Both the position numbers and the translations under genes were made by a program. Source: Rhizobacter sp. OV335 (lineage in GTDB: Bacteria; Pseudomonadota; Gammaproteobacteria; Burkholderiales; Burkholderiaceae_C). Taken from it: a DNA stretch of 64,000 nucleotides. The notes beneath the pieces were generated by a model, which was not told the DNA's origin, did not search any database, and worked only from the letters and a program-made list of their open reading frames with translations. The stretch covers positions 1 through 64,000 of the forward strand of contig NZ_FRCQ01000003.1 in NCBI RefSeq assembly GCF_900142965.1. The letters are read 5' to 3'. Below, in pieces: positions 27,511 through 36,317 of this stretch (positions are counted from its first letter, which is position 1; each line of letters begins with the position of its first letter).

Positions 27511-28752
27511 ATGATCGCGCTAGACCAGCATCCCAGCGGCCGTCATTTCCTGCAGATCCCCGGGCCCAGCCCGGTGCCGGATCGCATCCTGCGGGCCATG
27601 AGCCTGCCCACCATCGACCACCGCGGGCCGGAGTTCGGCGTGCTGGGGCTGAAGGTGCTCTCGGGTATCCGGCAGGTGTTCCGCACGCGCCACCCGGTGG
27701 TGATCTACCCGGCCTCCGGCACCGGCGCGTGGGAGGCGGCGCTGGCCAATGTGCTGAGCCCCGGCGACGCGGTGCTGATGTACGAGACCGGCCACTTCGC
27801 GAGCCTGTGGCAGAAGATGGCGCTGCGCCTGGGCCTGAAGCCCGAGTTCCTCGCGCTGCCCGGCACCGATGCGCTGACCGGCCTGCCGAACAGCTGGCGC
27901 CACGGCGTGCAGGCCGACCTGATCGAGCAGCGCCTGCGCGCCGACGGCGGCCACCAGATCAAGGCCGTCTGCGTGGTGCACAACGAAACCTCGACCGGCG
28001 TCACCTCCGACATCGCCGCGGTGCGCCGCGCGATCGATGCCGCGAAGCACCCGGCGCTGTTGCTGGTCGACACGATCTCGGGCCTGGCCAGTGCCGACTA
28101 CCGGCATGACGACTGGGGCGTCGACGTCACGGTGAGCGGCTCGCAGAAGGGCCTGATGCTGCCGCCGGGCATCAGCTTCAACGCGGTTTCGCCGAAGGCG
28201 ATCGAGGCCAGCAAGAAGGCCACGCTGCCGAAGGCCTTCTGGGCCTGGGACGAGATCATCGAGATGAACAAGACGGGCTACTGGCCCTACACGCCGAACA
28301 CCAACCTGCTGTACGGCCTGAGCGAGGCGCTCGACATGCTGCTCGACCAGGGGCTCGAGAGCGTGTTCGCCCGCCACCACCGCTGGGGCGAGGCGGTGCG
28401 CGGCGCGGTGCGGGCCTGGGGGCTGCCGATCCAGTGCGCCGACCCGGCGGTGTACTCGCCGGTGCTGACCGGCGTGATCACGCCCGAAGGCGTCGACGCC
28501 GATGCGCTGCGCAAGCTGATCCACCAGCGCTTCGACCTGTCGCTCGGCACCGGGCTCGGGCGGGTCAAGGGCCGCATGTTCCGCATCGGCCACCTCGGCG
28601 ACTGCAACGACCTGACGCTGATGGCGGCGCTGTCGGGCGTCGAGATGGGGCTGAAGCTGTCGGGCATCGTGACCGCCGGCAGCGGCGTGCAGGCGGCGAT
28701 GGACTTCTTCGCTTCGCATCCGCAGTCCCCGGCCCTGCAGGCCGCGGCCTGA
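27511..28752 (+). CDS. Class V aminotransferase, alanine/serine-glyoxylate type
   Basis: PLP enzyme of 413 residues, most like serine- or alanine-glyoxylate aminotransferases, which turn glyoxylate into glycine. The PLP lysine is Lys213 in SGSQKGLMLPPGI. Other family segments are GPSPVPDRILRAM, IYPASGTGAWEAAL, VVHNETSTGVTSDI, and LGTGLGRVKGRMFRIGHLGDCN near the C-terminus. The ATG follows AGGAG (27501-27505); an upstream ATG inside the operator is rejected. It is divergent from the GntR-dehydrogenase operon, whose product could be the 2-oxo acid used here (inference), and precedes a Bug receptor gene. Confidence 0.9.
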   Translation: MIALDQHPSGRHFLQIPGPSPVPDRILRAMSLPTIDHRGPEFGVLGLKVLSGIRQVFRTRHPVVIYPASGTGAWEAALANVLSPGDAVLMYETGHFASLWQKMALRLGLKPEFLALPGTDALTGLPNSWRHGVQADLIEQRLRADGGHQIKAVCVVHNETSTGVTSDIAAVRRAIDAAKHPALLLVDTISGLASADYRHDDWGVDVTVSGSQKGLMLPPGISFNAVSPKAIEASKKATLPKAFWAWDEIIEMNKTGYWPYTPNTNLLYGLSEALDMLLDQGLESVFARHHRWGEAVRGAVRAWGLPIQCADPAVYSPVLTGVITPEGVDADALRKLIHQRFDLSLGTGLGRVKGRMFRIGHLGDCNDLTLMAALSGVEMGLKLSGIVTAGSGVQAAMDFFASHPQSPALQAAA

Positions 28753-28787
28753 AGACAGCGCATTCCCACAACATTCAGGAGGTTCGC

Positions 28788-29765
28788 ATGCAACGTCGTT
28801 CGCTACTCCAGGCCGCGGCTGGCACGGTCGCCAGCCTCGGGACACCGCGCCTGTTCGCGCAGGGACTGCCCTCGGGTCCGATCCGCATCATCGTCGGCTT
28901 CCCTCCGGGCGGCGGCACCGATGCGCTGGCCCGCGTGCTGGGCCAGAAGCTGGGCGTGATGTGGGGCCAGCAGGTGATCATCGAGAACAAGGCCGGCGTC
29001 GCGGGCGTGCTCGCGGCCGACTACGTGGCGCAGCAGCCGAGCGACGGCAGCACGCTGCTGATGGCGCACATCAACAGCCATGCGCTGGCGCCCAGCCTGC
29101 AGCCCAAGCTGAACTACAACGTCGAGCGCGACTTCGTGCCCATCATGCTGGTCGGCGTGACGCCCAACCTGCTGATCGCCGGCACGATGCAGCCGGCCGT
29201 CACGGTCAAGGACATCGTCGCGCTGTGCAAGGCCAAGCCGGGCGAGATCAGCTTCGGATCGGCCGGCTCTGGCTCGGCGCAGCACCTGGCGCTGGAGATG
29301 TTCAAGCTGAGCGCCAAGGTGAATGCGCTGCACATCCCGTACAAGGGCAGTGCGCCGGCCATCACCGACCTGATCGGCGGGCAGATCAACTACTGCTTCG
29401 AGACGATGACGGCGGCCACGCCGCACGTGAAGGGCGGCAAGGTGATCGCGATCGCGCAGACGCGCATCAAGCGCGCGAAGGGCCACCCGACGGTGCCGAC
29501 GATGGCCGAGCAGGGCTTCCCCGATTTCGAGGCCACCACCTGGTACGGCCTGGTCGGCCCGGGCAAGCTGCCGAAGGGGCTGGCGCAGAAGATCAACGAG
29601 GACGCCAACAAGGTGATGGCGATGCCCGACGTGCAGGAACGGCTCGACAGCTACGGCGCCGAAGATGGCGGCGGGTCGTCGGAGAAGTTCACCGCGTTCA
29701 TCCACACCGAGATCGCGAAGTGGGCGAAGGTGGTCAAGGAAGGCAACGTCAAGTCGGACACCTGA
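28788..29765 (+). CDS. Second Bug/TctC-type substrate-binding protein
   Basis: 325-residue periplasmic receptor with signal MQRRSLLQAAAGTVASLGTPRLFAQG, of slightly Tat-like appearance (RRSLLQ) but a normal h-region. Family segments: IRIIVGFPPGGGTDALARVLG, VIIENKAGVAGVLAADYVA, IPYKGSAPAITDLIGGQINYCF and FTAFIHTEIAKWAKVVKEGNVK. A perfect AGGAGG lies 5 bases before the ATG. It is co-directional with the aminotransferase, 35 bp downstream. No membrane subunits are nearby. Its last base abuts the stop of the convergent CoA-ligase gene. Confidence 0.9.
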   Translation: MQRRSLLQAAAGTVASLGTPRLFAQGLPSGPIRIIVGFPPGGGTDALARVLGQKLGVMWGQQVIIENKAGVAGVLAADYVAQQPSDGSTLLMAHINSHALAPSLQPKLNYNVERDFVPIMLVGVTPNLLIAGTMQPAVTVKDIVALCKAKPGEISFGSAGSGSAQHLALEMFKLSAKVNALHIPYKGSAPAITDLIGGQINYCFETMTAATPHVKGGKVIAIAQTRIKRAKGHPTVPTMAEQGFPDFEATTWYGLVGPGKLPKGLAQKINEDANKVMAMPDVQERLDSYGAEDGGGSSEKFTAFIHTEIAKWAKVVKEGNVKSDT

Positions 29766-31043
29766 TCAGTCGTATTTGCGCGCGTCCTCGATGACGCGCC
29801 CGTCGTTCGGCAGGCTGCCTGGCGCGCACAGCTCCACCTCGCCGCGCAGCTTGGTCACGTCGCGGATCGCGTCGGCGATGCGCGTGGCCAGGCCCTCGGG
29901 GGCGCCGGCCACCTCCACCCGCAGCGTCATGCGATCGCTCGCCATCTCGCCGCTGACCACCAGCCGCGCCCGCGCGATCTCCGGGAATCGCTTCACCACC
30001 TCCGCCACCTGCGACGGGTGCACGAACATGCCGCGCACCTTGGCCGTCTGGTCGGCGCGCCCCATCCAGCCCTTGATGCGGGTGTTGGTGCGCCCGGTCG
30101 GGCAGCGGCCGGGCAGCACCGCCGACAGGTCGCCGGTGCCGAAGCGCACCAGCGGGTAGTCCGGGTTCAGCGTCGTGACGACCAGCTCGCCGACCTCGCC
30201 CTCGGGGACCGGGTCGCCGGTGCCCGGCCGCACGATCTCGACGATCACGCCTTCATCGAGCACCAGCCCCTCGCGGGCCTCGGTCTCGTACGCGATCAGC
30301 CCGAGGTCGGCCGTCGCATAGCACTGGTAAGCCTCGATGCCGTGGCCGCGCAGCCAGTCGCGCAGCGCCGCTGGAAAGGCCTCGCCGCTGACCAGCGCGC
30401 GCCGCACCGAGCCGAGCGATCCGCCCGCCTCGAGCGCCTTGTCGACCAGGATCTTCAGGAAGCTCGGCGTGCCGACGTAGCCGTGCGGCCGCAGCTCGCG
30501 CATCGCCTGCAACTGCAGCTCGGTGTTGCCGACGCCGCCGGGGAACACGGTGCAGCCGATCGCGAGCGCGCCGCCTTCCATCATCGAGCCGGCCGGCGTC
30601 AGGTGGTAGCTGAAGCTGTTGTGCACCAGGTCGCCGGCGCGAAAGCCGGCCGCATGCAGCGCGCGGGCTGCGCGCCAGTAGTCGGTGGCCTCGCCCTCGG
30701 GTTCGTAGAGCGGCCCGGGCGACTGGAACACCCGGCGCGCGCCGTTCGGGCGGCGCAGGCCGCGCCAGCCGATGGTCGAGAAGCCGCCGAACACATCGTC
30801 GACGACACCGCTGCCGCGCTCGGCCTGCTGGCGCGCCAGCAACTCGCTCTTGCGCGTGACCGGCAGGGCCGCGAGTGCCGCGCGATCGGTCACGCGGTCG
30901 GCCTGCAGGCCGCTCGGCAGCGCGGCGAACGCCGGGGCGTGGGCCTGCGCATGGGCCAGCAGCGCGGGCAGGGCGGTGAACAGCGCGCGCTCGCGCTCGG
31001 CCGGCTCGCGGGTTTCGAGGGCGTCGAAGAAGGCCGCCATCAT
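29766..31043 (-). CDS. Phenylacetate-CoA ligase-like AMP-forming enzyme (PaaK family)
   Basis: Adenylate-forming enzyme of 425 residues that probably converts an aromatic or related carboxylic acid to its CoA thioester. Like PaaK it has N-terminal ALPVTRKSELLARQQ, FSYHLTPAGSMMEGGALAIG, a YQCYATADLGLIAYE segment, RFGTGDLSAVLPG and the C-terminal NTRIKGWMGRADQTAKVRGMFV. The glycine-rich adenylation loop at FQSPGPLYEPEGE is unusual. It starts inside the stop of the 97-residue gene (ATGA) and is the last gene of the liv operon. The substrate is not known; true phenylacetate catabolism genes (paaABCDE) are absent. Confidence 0.82.
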   Translation of the reverse strand: MMAAFFDALETREPAERERALFTALPALLAHAQAHAPAFAALPSGLQADRVTDRAALAALPVTRKSELLARQQAERGSGVVDDVFGGFSTIGWRGLRRPNGARRVFQSPGPLYEPEGEATDYWRAARALHAAGFRAGDLVHNSFSYHLTPAGSMMEGGALAIGCTVFPGGVGNTELQLQAMRELRPHGYVGTPSFLKILVDKALEAGGSLGSVRRALVSGEAFPAALRDWLRGHGIEAYQCYATADLGLIAYETEAREGLVLDEGVIVEIVRPGTGDPVPEGEVGELVVTTLNPDYPLVRFGTGDLSAVLPGRCPTGRTNTRIKGWMGRADQTAKVRGMFVHPSQVAEVVKRFPEIARARLVVSGEMASDRMTLRVEVAGAPEGLATRIADAIRDVTKLRGEVELCAPGSLPNDGRVIEDARKYD

Positions 31044-31333
31044 TCGTCATCCGCCCAGCGGGCCAGGCGCCTGCGGACCTCGTCGACCAGCTTGCGCACG
31101 TCGGCACCGCTCTTCAGCACCTGCGTGTCCCATTCCGGCGTCGTGATCGGCCGGCGGGCGATGCGCGCGGTGATCGCTGCGGCATCGCTCGCGAGCTGAA
31201 GCACCGGCTTGCCTTTCCAGTCGAACGCCGCACCGCGCTCGGCCAGCGGCTTCAGCTCGCGCAGCTGGCGCTTCAGCGTGACCAGCGTCTCGTCGGGCTT
31301 GAAGGCCGGTGGTGCAAAGAAATCATCGGACAT
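31040..31333 (-). CDS. Small conserved hypothetical protein in the liv/CoA-ligase operon
   Basis: 97 residues: a short Phe/Pro-rich start (MSDDFFAPPAFKPDETL), a helical segment LVTLKRQLRELKPLAERG, then FDWKGKPVLQLASDAAAITARIARRP and a charged C-terminus VDEVRRRLARWADDE. No signal peptide or membrane helix. It has an AGGGAG ribosome-binding site and is coupled to the PaaK-like gene by ATGA. Small proteins of this kind recur next to PaaK-like genes in betaproteobacterial liv clusters, as far as I recall. Function unknown; a role as a partner of the ligase is a guess. Confidence 0.65.
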   Translation of the reverse strand: MSDDFFAPPAFKPDETLVTLKRQLRELKPLAERGAAFDWKGKPVLQLASDAAAITARIARRPITTPEWDTQVLKSGADVRKLVDEVRRRLARWADDE

Positions 31334-31345
31334 CGTCGTCTCCCT

Positions 31346-32167
31346 TCAGCTCAGCCAGCGTTTGCGGCGCTTGTAGCTTTTCACGTCGCGGAAGCTCTTG
31401 CGTTCCACGTCGTCCTTCGCGCCGCCGGTGCCGAGGTAGAACTCCTTGACGTCCTCGTTCTCGGCCAGCGCCTTGGCCGCACCGTCCATCACGACGCGGC
31501 CGTTCTCGAGGATGTAGCCGTGGTCGGCATAGCGCAGCGCCATCGCGGTGTTCTGCTCGGCCAGCAGGAAGGTCACGCGCTCGCGCTGGTTCAGGTCCTT
31601 CACGATCTCGAACACCTCCTCGACGATCTGTGGCGCGAGGCCCATCGACGGCTCGTCGAGCAGCACCATCTTCGGGTTTGCCATCAGCGCGCGGCCGATC
31701 GCGCACATCTGCTGTTCGCCGCCCGAGGTATAGGCCGCCTGCGAGCCGCGCCGCGTCTTCAGCCGCGGGAAGTAGCCGTAGACCTTCTCCAGCGTCTGCG
31801 CGATCGCGGCCTTGCCGTCGCGCCGCGTGTACGCGCCGGTCATCAGGTTCTCCTCGATCGTCAGGTGCGCGAAGCAGTGCCGGCCTTCCATCACCTGCAC
31901 CACGCCGCGGTTCACCATCTCGGCGGTGGAGAGCGCCTCGATGCGGTCGCCGCGCAGCTCGATGCTGCCCTTGGTGACCGCGCCGCGCTCGCCCGCCAGC
32001 AGGTTGCTGACGGCGCGCAGCGTCGTTGTCTTGCCGGCGCCGTTGCCGCCCAGCAGCGCGACGATGCCGCCCTCGGGCACCTGCAGCGAGACACCCTTCA
32101 GCACCAGGATCACGTGGTGGTAGATCACCTCGATCCCGTTGACGTTGAGCAAGACCGGCGCGTTCAT
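31346..32167 (-). CDS. livF: Branched-chain amino acid-type ABC transporter ATPase LivF
   Basis: Cytoplasmic ATPase subunit of a HAAT-family importer. It has 273 residues. Walker A is GGNGAGKTTTLRAV, the ABC signature is SGGEQQMCAIGRAL, and Walker B is MVLLDEPSMGLAP. Its C-terminus is about 30 residues longer than E. coli LivF, ending in a basic SYKRRKRWLS. It belongs to the minus-strand operon, 4 bases downstream of the binding-protein gene. Context with two CoA ligases suggests the cargo is an organic acid rather than an amino acid (inference). Confidence 0.92.
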   Translation of the reverse strand: MNAPVLLNVNGIEVIYHHVILVLKGVSLQVPEGGIVALLGGNGAGKTTTLRAVSNLLAGERGAVTKGSIELRGDRIEALSTAEMVNRGVVQVMEGRHCFAHLTIEENLMTGAYTRRDGKAAIAQTLEKVYGYFPRLKTRRGSQAAYTSGGEQQMCAIGRALMANPKMVLLDEPSMGLAPQIVEEVFEIVKDLNQRERVTFLLAEQNTAMALRYADHGYILENGRVVMDGAAKALAENEDVKEFYLGTGGAKDDVERKSFRDVKSYKRRKRWLS

Positions 32168-32171
32168 GAGA

Positions 32172-33506
32172 TCAGCTCTGGCAGTCTTCAGGGGTGCGGC
32201 GCGTCAGCTTCTTGTCCGTCGCGTACTTGTCCGCCGCCACCTTCACCATCGGCTTCAGGATCTGCTCGTCGGCCTGGTACCAGTCGGAGCTGAAGTTCCA
32301 CTTGCTGCCGTCCCAGGTGTGCACCCGCGTCCAGCTGGTGCCCATGTGGTCCAGGCACGAGGTGCTGACCGGCCGCATCACGCCGGCGAAGCCGAGCGCA
32401 TCGAGCTTCTTCTGGTCGAGCGCCAGGTTCTCCAGACCCCAGCGCACCTGCTCGCCGGTCATCACCTTGCCCTTGCCGTAGCGTTCCTGCGCGCGTCGCA
32501 CCGCCTCGACGCCGAGCATCTGGATGATCAGCCCGCGCGTGTACAGCACCGAGCCGACCTCGTCCTTCGGGCCGGCGCCCTGGCCCTTGTCGTGCACGTA
32601 CTTCAGGATGTCCTGGATCACCTTCGGCTGCTGGCCCGAGGTGTTCAGCGCGAGCGCGTTGTAGCCCTTGGCCGCGTCGCCGACGTCCTTCACGTCGGGC
32701 TCGGCGCCGGCCCACCACACGCCGTACATCTTCTCGCGCGGGTAGCCGGTGGCGATCGCCTCCTTCAGCGCGGTCGAGTTCATCACGCCCCAGCCCCACA
32801 GCAGCACGTAGTCGGGCTTCTGCTGGCGCACCTGCAGCCACGCCGACTTCTGCTCGACGCCGGGCGCCGTCACCGGGATCTTCACCAGCTCGAAGCCGTG
32901 CGTCTTCGCGCGCTCTTCCAGCAGCGGCATCGGCTCCTTGCCGAACGGCGAGTCGTGGTAGACGAGCGCGATCTTCTTGCCCTTCAGCTTGTCGAGCCCG
33001 CCTTCCTTCTTGCCGATGTGCTGGATCAGGATGTCGGCGGCCGTCCAGTACGAGCCCATCAGCGGGAAGTTCCACTTGAACACGCCGCCGTCCTGCGAGG
33101 CCGCGAGCCCGTAGCCGAGCGTGATCAGCGGGATCTTGTCGGCCGGCACCTTGTCGGTCAGCGCGAAGGTGATGCCGGTGGCCTGCGGGTCGAACAGCGT
33201 CACGCCGGGCCGGCCCTTCAGCCGTTCGTAACATTCGACGCCGCGGTCGGTCGCGTAGCCGGTCTCGCATTCCTCGAAAGTCAGCTTGACGCCGTTGATG
33301 CCGCCGTCGCGGGCGTTGATCATCTTCAGGTAGTCCTGCTTGCCGTTGGCCCACGGCGTGCCGTTGGGGGCGTAGGCGCCGGTGCGGTAGACGAGCAGCG
33401 GGAAGAACTGCTCCTTGGCCTGCGCCTGCGCGGCTGGCGCGGCAAGCAGGCCGGCCCAACCCACCGCGGCGATCGCGGCAACCCGTGCGAACGACTTGAA
33501 TTCCAT
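32172..33506 (-). CDS. Periplasmic binding protein of the Liv-type ABC importer
   Basis: 444 residues with signal peptide MEFKSFARVAAIAAVGWAGLLAAPAAQAQA. The mature part matches the type I periplasmic-binding fold of HAAT receptors: FFPLLVYRTGAYAPNGTPWANGK, NGVKLTFEECETGYATDRGVECYERLKG, IALVYHDSPFGKEPMPLLEERAK. E. coli LivJ is 367 residues, so this is longer and belongs to the subgroup found with aromatic-acid or CoA-ligase clusters. Ligand unknown. It lies between livM and livF in one operon. Confidence 0.9.
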   Translation of the reverse strand: MEFKSFARVAAIAAVGWAGLLAAPAAQAQAKEQFFPLLVYRTGAYAPNGTPWANGKQDYLKMINARDGGINGVKLTFEECETGYATDRGVECYERLKGRPGVTLFDPQATGITFALTDKVPADKIPLITLGYGLAASQDGGVFKWNFPLMGSYWTAADILIQHIGKKEGGLDKLKGKKIALVYHDSPFGKEPMPLLEERAKTHGFELVKIPVTAPGVEQKSAWLQVRQQKPDYVLLWGWGVMNSTALKEAIATGYPREKMYGVWWAGAEPDVKDVGDAAKGYNALALNTSGQQPKVIQDILKYVHDKGQGAGPKDEVGSVLYTRGLIIQMLGVEAVRRAQERYGKGKVMTGEQVRWGLENLALDQKKLDALGFAGVMRPVSTSCLDHMGTSWTRVHTWDGSKWNFSSDWYQADEQILKPMVKVAADKYATDKKLTRRTPEDCQS

Positions 33507-33538
33507 GTCTGTCTCCGTTGTGGTTGTTGAATGCGAGG

Positions 33539-34603
33539 TCAATGGGGGAAAGGCCACAGCCGCAGCTTCTCGCGTGCGGTGGACCACAGCCGCGCGAGCC
33601 CGTGCGGCTCGACGATCAGGAAGAACACGATCAGCGCGCCGAAGATCATCGACTCGAGGTGCGACGCGAGCGCGGTCGACAGCGGCATGTCGAACCAGCG
33701 CGGCACCTGGTTCAGCAGCAGCGGCAGCAGGATGATGAAGGCCGCGCCGATGAAGCTGCCGCTGATCGAGCCGAGCCCGCCGATGATCACCATGAACAGC
33801 AGCTGGAACGAGCGGTCGATGTTGAACGCGGCCGGCTCCCAGGCCCCGAGGTGGATGAAGCCCCACAGCGCGCCGGCCACGCCGACGATGAACGAGCTGA
33901 CCGCGAACGCGGTGAGCTTGGCGTACATCGGGCGGATGCCGATCACCGCGGCGGCGACGTCCATGTCGCGCATCGCCATCCATTCGCGGCCGATGCTCGC
34001 GCGCACCAGGTTCTTCGCGAGCAATGCGAACACGCTGACGAACACGAGGCACAGCAGGTACTTCGACACCGGCGATTCGATCGGCAGCCCGAACACGTTC
34101 AGGCCCGACACGCTGACCGAGCCGGACGACGAGTTGTTGGTGAACCAGCTGATGCGCAGGAAGGCCCAGTCGGTGAAGAACTGCGCGGCGAGCGTCGCGA
34201 CCGCGAGGTACAGACCCTTGATGCGCAGCGACGGGATGCCGAACAGCACGCCGACGCCGGTGGCGCACACGCCGCCGAGCAGCAGCGACGCGATCAGCGG
34301 CATGCCGGGGATGCGCACCTGGAAGTTGTAGGCCGCGTAGGCGCCGACCGCCATGAAGGCGCCGGTACCGAGCGAGATCTGGCCGCAGTAGCCGACGAGG
34401 ATGTTGAGGCCGAGGGCCGCGAGCGACAGGATCAGGAACGGGATCAGGATCGCGCGGAACAGGTACTCGGGGGCGGTGAGCGGCAGCACGACGAAGGCGA
34501 CCGCCAGCAGCGCGAGGACCGCGATGCGGTCCTGCAGCACCGGGAAGATCTGCTGGTCGGCGCGGTAGCTGGTCTTGAACTGGCCGTTTTCTCTGTACAG
34601 CAT
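33539..34603 (-). CDS. livM: Liv-type ABC transporter permease LivM
   Basis: Inner-membrane permease of 354 residues with about nine hydrophobic segments. The family signature around LGLNILVGYCGQISLGTGAFMAVGAYAAY is clear, as are IGREWMAMRDMDVAAAVIGI and YAKLTAFAVSSFIVGVAGALWGF. The ATG at 34603 lies 2 bases after the livH stop. Forms the transmembrane channel with LivH. Confidence 0.93.
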   Translation of the reverse strand: MLYRENGQFKTSYRADQQIFPVLQDRIAVLALLAVAFVVLPLTAPEYLFRAILIPFLILSLAALGLNILVGYCGQISLGTGAFMAVGAYAAYNFQVRIPGMPLIASLLLGGVCATGVGVLFGIPSLRIKGLYLAVATLAAQFFTDWAFLRISWFTNNSSSGSVSVSGLNVFGLPIESPVSKYLLCLVFVSVFALLAKNLVRASIGREWMAMRDMDVAAAVIGIRPMYAKLTAFAVSSFIVGVAGALWGFIHLGAWEPAAFNIDRSFQLLFMVIIGGLGSISGSFIGAAFIILLPLLLNQVPRWFDMPLSTALASHLESMIFGALIVFFLIVEPHGLARLWSTAREKLRLWPFPH

Positions 34604-34605
34604 GC

Positions 34606-35535
34606 TCAGACCCGATCGATGATTTTCTCGCCGAACAGGCCCTGGGGCCTGACGAGGAGGAACAGCAGCGCCAGCACATACGCGAACCAGATCTCGATGC
34701 CGCCGCCGAGCATCGGCCCGAGGTAGATCTCCGACAGCTTCTCGCCGACGCCGATGATCAGCCCGCCGAGGATCGCGCCGGGGATCGATGTGAGCCCGCC
34801 CAGGATCACCACCGGCAGCGCCTTCAGCGCCACCAGCGACAGCGAGAACTGCACGCCGAGCTTGCTGCCCCAGATGATGCCGGCCACCAGCGCGACGATG
34901 CCGGCCACCGACCACACGATGACCCAGATGCGGTCGAGCGGGATGCCGATCGACTGCGCCGCCTGGTGGTCGTCGGCCACCGCGCGCAGCGCGCGGCCGG
35001 TGGCGGTCTTCTGGAAGAACAGCGCCAGCAGCGCGACCAGCGTGGCCGCGATCAGCGCCGCGACCAGGTCCTCCTGGCTGATCAGCACGCCGCCGTCGAA
35101 GCTGCCCTGCAGCACCAGCAGCGGCTCCTTCGGCATGCCGACGTCGATCTTGTAGATGTCGTTGCCGAACAGCGTCTGGCCCAGGCCGTCGAGGAAGTAG
35201 GCGATGCCCAGCGTGGCCATCAGCAGCGTGATGCCGTCCTGGTTGACCAGCCGCGACAGGCACAGCCGCTCGATCAGCCACGCGACCACCACCATCAGCG
35301 CCGCCGCGGTGACGAAGCCGAGCAGGTTCGCGAGCAGCTTGCTGTCGAAGTGGAACCACTGCGGGTACCAGCCGGAGAAGCGCGCCATCGCGAGCGCTGC
35401 GAACAGCACCATCGCGCCCTGCGCGAAATTGAACACGCCCGAGGCCTTGTAGATCAGCACGAAGCCGAGCGCGATCAGCGAATACAGCATGCCGGCCATC
35501 AGGCCGCCGAACAGGGTTTCGAGGAAAAAGCCCAT
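34606..35535 (-). CDS. livH: Liv-type ABC transporter permease LivH
   Basis: Inner-membrane permease of 309 residues, strongly hydrophobic, beginning MGFFLETLFGGLMAGMLYSLIALGFVLIYKASGVFNFAQGA, the characteristic LivH N-terminus. LRAVADDHQAAQSIGIPLDRI and LPVVILGGLTSIPGAILGGLIIG are further signatures. Its start overlaps the livG stop by one base. Confidence 0.93.
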   Translation of the reverse strand: MGFFLETLFGGLMAGMLYSLIALGFVLIYKASGVFNFAQGAMVLFAALAMARFSGWYPQWFHFDSKLLANLLGFVTAAALMVVVAWLIERLCLSRLVNQDGITLLMATLGIAYFLDGLGQTLFGNDIYKIDVGMPKEPLLVLQGSFDGGVLISQEDLVAALIAATLVALLALFFQKTATGRALRAVADDHQAAQSIGIPLDRIWVIVWSVAGIVALVAGIIWGSKLGVQFSLSLVALKALPVVILGGLTSIPGAILGGLIIGVGEKLSEIYLGPMLGGGIEIWFAYVLALLFLLVRPQGLFGEKIIDRV

Positions 35536-36317
35536 CAGTGCTGAACCCCCAGGTAGGCGCGGATCACGTCGGGGTTGCCGCGCACCTCCGACGGAGTGCC
35601 GTCGCCGATCTTCTTGCCGTAGTCGAGCACCACCACCCGGTCGCTGATGTCCATCACCACCCCCATGTCGTGCTCGATCAGCACGATGGTCGTGCCGAAC
35701 TCGTCGTTCACGTCGAGGATGAAGCGGCTCATGTCCTGCTTCTCCTCGACGTTCATGCCGGCCATCGGCTCGTCGAGCAGCAGCACCTGCGGCTCCATCG
35801 CGAGCGCGCGGCCGAGGTCGACGCGCTTCTGCAGCCCGTACGGCATCTTGCCGACCGGTGTCTTGCGGTACGGCTGGATCTCGAGGAAATCGATGATGCG
35901 TTCGACCACGCGCCGGTGTTCGATCTCCTCGCGCTCGGCCGGCCCGAAGCGCAGCGCCTGCAGCAGCAGGTTGCTCTTCATGCGCAGGTTGCGGCCGGTC
36001 ATGATGTTGTCGAGCACGCTCATGCCCTTGAAGAGTGCGAGGTTCTGGAAGGTGCGCGCGACGCCCATCTCGGCCACCTGGCGCGAGTTCATGTGGCGGA
36101 AGGTGCGCCCGCGCAGCGCGATCGAGCCCTGCTGCGGCTGGTAGACGCCGTTGATGCAGTTCAGCATCGAGCTCTTGCCGGCGCCGTTCGGGCCGATGAT
36201 GGCGCGGATCTCGTGCTCGCGCAGGTCGAAGCTGATGTCGGTCAGCGCCTTCACGCCGCCGAACGACAGGCTGATGTTCTTCACGTCGAGGATCACGTCG
36301 CCGACCTGTCGTGTCAT
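35535..36317 (-). CDS. livG: Liv-type ABC transporter ATPase LivG
   Basis: Second ATPase subunit, 260 residues. Walker A is GPNGAGKSSMLNCI, and Walker B is VLLLDEPMAGMN. The ABC signature is reduced to MPYGLQKRVDLGRAL, as usual in LivG, which lacks LSGGQ. VARTFQNLALFKGMSVLDNIM is the Q-loop region. The N-terminus has about 10 extra residues. Its start overlaps the upstream acyl-CoA synthetase stop by 4 bases. Confidence 0.93.
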   Translation of the reverse strand: MTRQVGDVILDVKNISLSFGGVKALTDISFDLREHEIRAIIGPNGAGKSSMLNCINGVYQPQQGSIALRGRTFRHMNSRQVAEMGVARTFQNLALFKGMSVLDNIMTGRNLRMKSNLLLQALRFGPAEREEIEHRRVVERIIDFLEIQPYRKTPVGKMPYGLQKRVDLGRALAMEPQVLLLDEPMAGMNVEEKQDMSRFILDVNDEFGTTIVLIEHDMGVVMDISDRVVVLDYGKKIGDGTPSEVRGNPDVIRAYLGVQH

